A DNA stretch of 64,000 nucleotides from Taiwanofungus camphoratus. Lineage: Eukaryota > Basidiomycota > Agaricomycetes > Polyporales > Taiwanofungaceae. How positions within the stretch are numbered: the stretch's first letter is position 1; each line of letters begins with the position of its first letter. Position numbers and translations under genes: made by a program. Of the stretch, positions 60,093-64,000 are shown in pieces. Where the stretch lies: contig CP021222.1 of assembly GCA_003999685.1 (NCBI GenBank), positions 1,302,001-1,366,000 on the forward strand, given 5' to 3'. The notes beneath the pieces were generated by a model. That model was not told the origin of the DNA and made no database searches. It saw only the letters and a program-made list of their open reading frames with translations.

Positions 60093-60664
60093 TGTTACAA
60101 GGCGGTAATGGTGCGAACATACATTTTCATTTCTCTTCACTATACCGGACTAGCGGGTCGTGTACACTTACAATTATCACCATTATTCCTGACGGGCTGA
60201 CCATCACCCGCTTAGTTATGGACTGTTCCTCAGAAGGGACCACTCGGGCCTCTGACTTATGGATGCTTAGGTGCTGATACCCGTGGGAGTGAGGGCTGGC
60301 TTGCCCTAAACTCACCATAGTACTTAAGGGGTTGGCTCACTGCGAAGCACCCCAATCTTGTCCTCCTTAGTTACATCGTGTACTTTGGTACCGTCATTAC
60401 CATTTGTACTTTACGACTGGGCTTAGGCCCCTATACCTTCGCCTATTCAACGGGTTGCCTCAGACCATCTATATCCTTGTGACTACACTAGGACTTAGGC
60501 TGTGACTTAGCCCGCAACTCTCTCGAGACCGTTGGGCTAACGGTTGAAGACTTAGACGTGTACTCGTCGTCAACCAAGCTGACTCCTCGTCTACACTTCA
60601 CGCCTGACTACTCAACGACTCCCCATCACAGTAGTCACCTACAGGCGTAGGCTCCTCCGTAACA
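60093..60664. mobile_element. 572-base solo LTR-like unit G
   Basis: Begins TGTTACAAGGCGG and ends CTCCGTAACA, with inverted TGTTAC/GTAACA ends, flanked by TCCTG on both sides (60088-60092 and 60665-60669). The 5-base target-site repeat and TG...CA ends are those of a typical LTR. It is absent from the younger R copy, which reads straight through the empty site. Family (Ty1/copia or Ty3/gypsy) not decided. Confidence 0.75.
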
Positions 60665-61075
60665 TCCTGTAGCTCTGATCTCAGAGAGTGCCACAAGTAC
60701 AGCCCTAGGAATGGCCCTAAGCCCCTAAAGTCTCCAACCTAGCTTTATTTCAGTGTCTCTAAACTACGTCTATGCTCACAATATACATACCTATGAACTA
60801 TGTCTATGCTCCTCAAACTACGCACTACAATCCACGAAGTTGATGTGATTTCACACCCTTCAGTACACCCTATAGCATCTATCTGATGGGCCTCCATCTT
60901 AGTTATACCCAAAGGCTCACATTGTGTCATCACTACATCCTACAATATCACCTCAATCCTCCTACAGCCTCCAATTCAGATTATATCACACCCCCTATGC
61001 CCTCGAACTCCCCAACCTATGCCTCAAAGCTAGCCAATACTTCAGAACATTCAGCGACCTTGTTCTTCTATATGA

Positions 61076-62841
61076 TGATATGACCTAGGGGACCCTGGTA
61101 CCTAGGGAGTGCTCTGTAATGTGGCTAAGAAGTAGTAGGGGAACTGTGGGAATGTGAGAAGAGGAGCTACAACCTGTATGATACCGGGAGACCTGTATGT
61201 CTTATTTTATATAAGCAAGGGAGTAAGGGGTCAAGGGTCCTGTGCAACAGGATCTTGCTCCTGTGTGCTAGACAATCCTGAAGACCTTGCGAGGCCCTCC
61301 AAAGTGTGTGAAGTCCTTTGAAGTTCTGTGAAGCCCTTCAAAGTTTTAGCTAAAACACGCTATCTGACTTTGTAGGCTGCATAGGATTAGGGAGTGATAG
61401 GTCAAGGGAATATGGGTTCAACTAATTGACAAAGGGTATGAAACTGCTTCAAAGTCCTTAACTAAAGTTAGCTAAAGGGTGTAATGCTTTAAAGTTTGTT
61501 AGAGCGAGATGTGCGAGATTTGACTAGCGTAGGAGACCTATAGAAGAGGTTGGATGGTTCAGAGAGTCAATACTTGGAGTAGGGATGGGAGAATGAGGTC
61601 ACTGGAAGTTCTGAAATGTCTGTTGACTTCGGGGCGTAGGTCGGGGAGTTCGAGGGTGTAGGGAGATGTACTATGACCTGAAATGGAGGCTATAGGAGAG
61701 TCGTAGTGCTATCGTGGGACATAGGGATGATGCAACGTGAGCCTTTGGGTATAACTAAGGCGGAGGCTCACTGGATAGGTGCTATAGGATGTACTGAAGG
61801 GTGTGAAGTCACGTCGGCTTTATGGATCATAGTGCGCAGTTCGAGGGGCATAGACGTAGTTCATAGATATATCGTGAGCATAGATGTAGTTTAAAGATAC
61901 TGAAACGAAGCTAGGGTGGAGACTTTAGGGGCTTAGGACCATTCCTAAGGCTGCGCTCGCAGCACTTTCTGAGATCGGAGCTACAGGGGAACTTGTATTC
62001 CAAAGGAAGAAGTGTGCACTGAGGGGTCTCTCTCGTACATAGTAAACTACCTCTGAATAAATAGGAGAGAGTGAGGTGAACTATTCTTGCGTGAAGTGAT
62101 CCTTACAAGTCCGAAATGTGTACTAAAGTGCATGAGCTCTGAAGTGAACACGAGGAGGATAGAAACTAAATAGGAACTGAAACAGGGGAACTATGTCTGG
62201 TAGAAAGGTGACCAAGTTCATTCATGAGGGTGGGATGACTATCAGAGAGTGGTCATGCACTGTGATCAACTGTTTTAGTGGGCTAAGAATGTACAAAGTT
62301 TCTAGCAGCGGGACTTGTCCTAATCGAGGCAGGAGATGCTCTAAATGGGTAGAGGATCATATAGATGCGCCATAGAAGGACCTTATGGCATAGGATCGAG
62401 ACCCAGGGGGTGTGCAAGGCTTCCTTCATAAGTCCAGCCTTCAGAACTTCAGACCGTTTTGGAGCCCATCAGAGATGCCTGCAGTCACAAGAGATTGGAG
62501 AGACTTAGCTAAGCCTTTTTAGCTAAACCCAGGATGAGTGACGTGGTAGCTGGGGCCTGGACCTAATAGAACAATATTGGAGGGCTGGCCGTGTCTGATA
62601 GCAGACTTAGCAGGAGTTAGAGACTTCATGGCTAGCATTCGAAGCTTTGTAGCACCTCGTGTGACTTCACAGGACTTCATAGGGTGTTAGAAGGGTTTAG
62701 GAGGCAAAGGAGGTGTTAGGAGCATCATAAGAACCTATCCCTCCTGTCATAGGCTGTAGAAGAGTCATAGGATGGTCTGTGAGGGGATTAGAAAGCTCCT
62801 AAAATCACAATTCAGAGCCCAGGAGACTACAGGACTCATCA
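61076..62841 (-). mobile_element. Repeat R, younger (inner) copy, inserted head-on into the older copy
   Basis: 1766 bases; on the minus strand it starts TGATGAGTCCTGTAGTCTCC and ends GGTCATATCA. ATGA flanks both sides on the plus strand (61072-61075 and 62842-62845), so both ends and the 4-base target-site repeat are intact. With the outer copy it forms a palindrome from 59237 to 62841. The outer 640 bases of the two arms look identical, then similarity drops to roughly 85-90 percent. Non-coding; LTR-like. Confidence 0.75.
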
Positions 62842-63341
62842 ATGAACTCCCAGTATAGACTCCACGAACCGCCTGACCTCTTCTATAGGTCCTCACACTA
62901 GTCAAATCTCGTGTACTTCGCTTTACAAACTTCAGAGTGTTAACCTTCTAAGCTAGCTAAAGACTTCAGAGAAGTCTAGCATTATTTTCCACTTATTTGG
63001 ACCTTTATTCCATTGACCTATTACTTCCTAGCTCTACACATCCTATGCAGTCAGATAGCGTGCTTTAGCAAAACCTTGAAGGACTTCGCAGATTTTTGAA
63101 GGACTTTGCACACTTCGGAGGATCTTGCAAGGTCTTTGGGATCATCTAGCATATAGGAGCAAGATCCTGTTGCACAAGACCCTTGACCCCTTACTCCCTC
63201 GCTCACAAAAACAAGACACATAGGTTTTCCGGTACCATACAAGTTGTAGCTCCCCTTCTCATATCCCCACAGTTCACCCCACTGCTTCTTAGCCACATTA
63301 CGGAGCACTTCCTAGGTCCCCACACAATCCAGTAAGAAAAC

Positions 63342-63809
63342 CCCATTACAACGGGCGAATAAACACTGAGTTTGGCCCGTTGTGAATGGGCCATCCGACG
63401 TCGGCCGACCATTGAAACAAGCCCCATTGCAACAGGTCAGCCGGGTGTGAATGTATTCCCATTGCAACGGGTTGGCCGGCCATGGAAGTAGCCCATTGCA
63501 ACGGGTTGGCCGGGGATGGGACCAGCCCGTTGCAACAGGTCGGCCGGCTATAGACCCATCCCATTGCAATGGGTCAGCCAGGCATGAATATATTCCCGTT
63601 GCAATGGGTCGGCCGGCCATGGCATTATCCCATTGCAACGGGTCGACTGGCCATAAGACCATCCTGTTGCAACGGGTTGGCCGGCCATGGCACTATCCCA
63701 TTGCAACGGGTTGGCTGACCATGGCATTATCCCGTTGCAACGGATCGGCCGGCCATGGCACTATCCTGTTGCAACGGGTCAGCCGGCCATGGCACTATCC
63801 CGTTGCAAT
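63342..63809 (+). repeat. 34-base minisatellite with palindromic core, about 13 units
   Basis: The unit is about CCCGTTGCAACGGGTCGGCC followed by GGCCATGGCACTAT. The core CCCGTTGCAACGGG is a perfect palindrome, as is GGCCGGCC next to it. The first two or three units are irregular in length, the later ten are 34 bases each, and the last is cut after CCCGTTGCAAT where the LTR starts. The unit is not a multiple of three, so the open frames through it are not genes. Confidence 0.85.
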
Positions 63810-64000
63810 TGATACAATTTCTTTTATCGCATATCTTATCGGTCGGACCTCAGATCGGTCCCATGACCTTTCGCTTCTAGGACGGGCCTCGGGTAGGCCC
63901 AGCTTCTTCGCACAGCATCTTGACTCATCGCTGCTTATGGTACGGGCCCCGGTTACTCATGGACTCTGACTCATATTGGGCCCCGCTTACACATTCCATC
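63810..64000 (+). repeat. Start of an LTR related to the chromovirus LTR, continues beyond the window
   Basis: TGATACAATTTC at 63810 and the next 180 bases match the first 190 bases of the chromovirus LTR (minus strand from 54304) at roughly 85 percent. It is in the opposite orientation and has no purine tract before it, so it is either a 5' LTR or a solo LTR of a sister element. Compared with the old copy it keeps more CpG sites. Confidence 0.75.

Larger units (their letters stand above)
59237..63328 (+). repeat. Repeat R, older (outer) copy, interrupted by two insertions
   Basis: Starts TGATGAGTCCTGTAGTCTCC at 59237, directly in chromovirus sequence. It continues to 61075, is interrupted by an inverted younger R copy (61076-62841), and resumes 62846-63328. 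A 572-base solo LTR-like unit sits at 60093-60664. The right end (ACACAATCCA) does not match the right end of the younger copy and no matching target-site repeat was found, so this end may be rearranged. CpG sites are fewer than in the younger copy. Non-coding. Confidence 0.65.

Noticed and set aside
63346-63662. Repeat-bearing reading frames of 72-172 residues in the minisatellite
   Set aside because: The 34-base unit is not a multiple of three, so the frame drifts through the array; chance lack of stops explains them.

Overview
The window looks like nuclear DNA of a basidiomycete fungus, most likely an agaricomycete. Genes have many short introns (mostly about 42-60 bases, GT-AG), intergenic spaces are short, and the proteins are typical of mushroom-forming fungi: an F-box protein of the large agaricomycete family, tandem secreted double-psi beta-barrel proteins with Ser/Pro tails, Sip5, and SSB-type Hsp70. 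All gene calls come from reading conserved motifs and splice sites by eye; no search was run.

Layout. 1-10.9 kb: an SRR1-like gene running off the left edge (minus), an F-box gene bracketed by two direct copies of a small TIR element, a mitochondrial RCC1-repeat protein (Fmp25-like) and a gene of unknown function. 11-17 kb: a long empty stretch, then two tandem secreted barrel proteins (minus). 17.8-32 kb: SIP5 (minus), a SERCA-type calcium pump (plus), an SLC35F6-like transporter (minus) and an arrestin-fold protein (plus), the last two divergent across a promoter with a CArG box. 32-34.7 kb: little that is clear. 34.7-49.8 kb: a dense housekeeping block in divergent/convergent pairs: SHQ1 | TRP2, mitochondrial uS2 | SSB Hsp70, RFC2 | CAF-1 large subunit, then SPC24 and a medium-chain oxidoreductase.

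49.8-64 kb is a sharp change to a transposon nest without host genes. A broken chromodomain-bearing Ty3/gypsy element (minus strand) has lost its 5' part. Several LTR-like units that begin TGAT and end ATCA are inserted into it and into each other. Four-base target-site repeats let the order of insertion be read: a 976-base unit inside an older 1.8-kb repeat, two almost identical 1.57-kb units in opposite orientation (one in the element's LTR, one in its integrase region), and a 1.77-kb repeat inserted head-on into an older copy of itself, making a large palindrome whose outer 640 bases look identical. A 34-base minisatellite with a palindromic core and one further LTR start end the window.

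Functional links among the host genes are modest but real: RFC2 (PCNA loader subunit) and CAF-1 (PCNA-linked histone chaperone) share one 277-base promoter with ACGCG motifs; TRP2 has two Gcn4/Cpc1-type TGACTC sites; SHQ1, SSB and uS2m all serve ribosome or RNP production. I did not find a clearly new biochemical system. The most unusual material is the nested TGAT...ATCA repeat group and its conversion-like palindrome.
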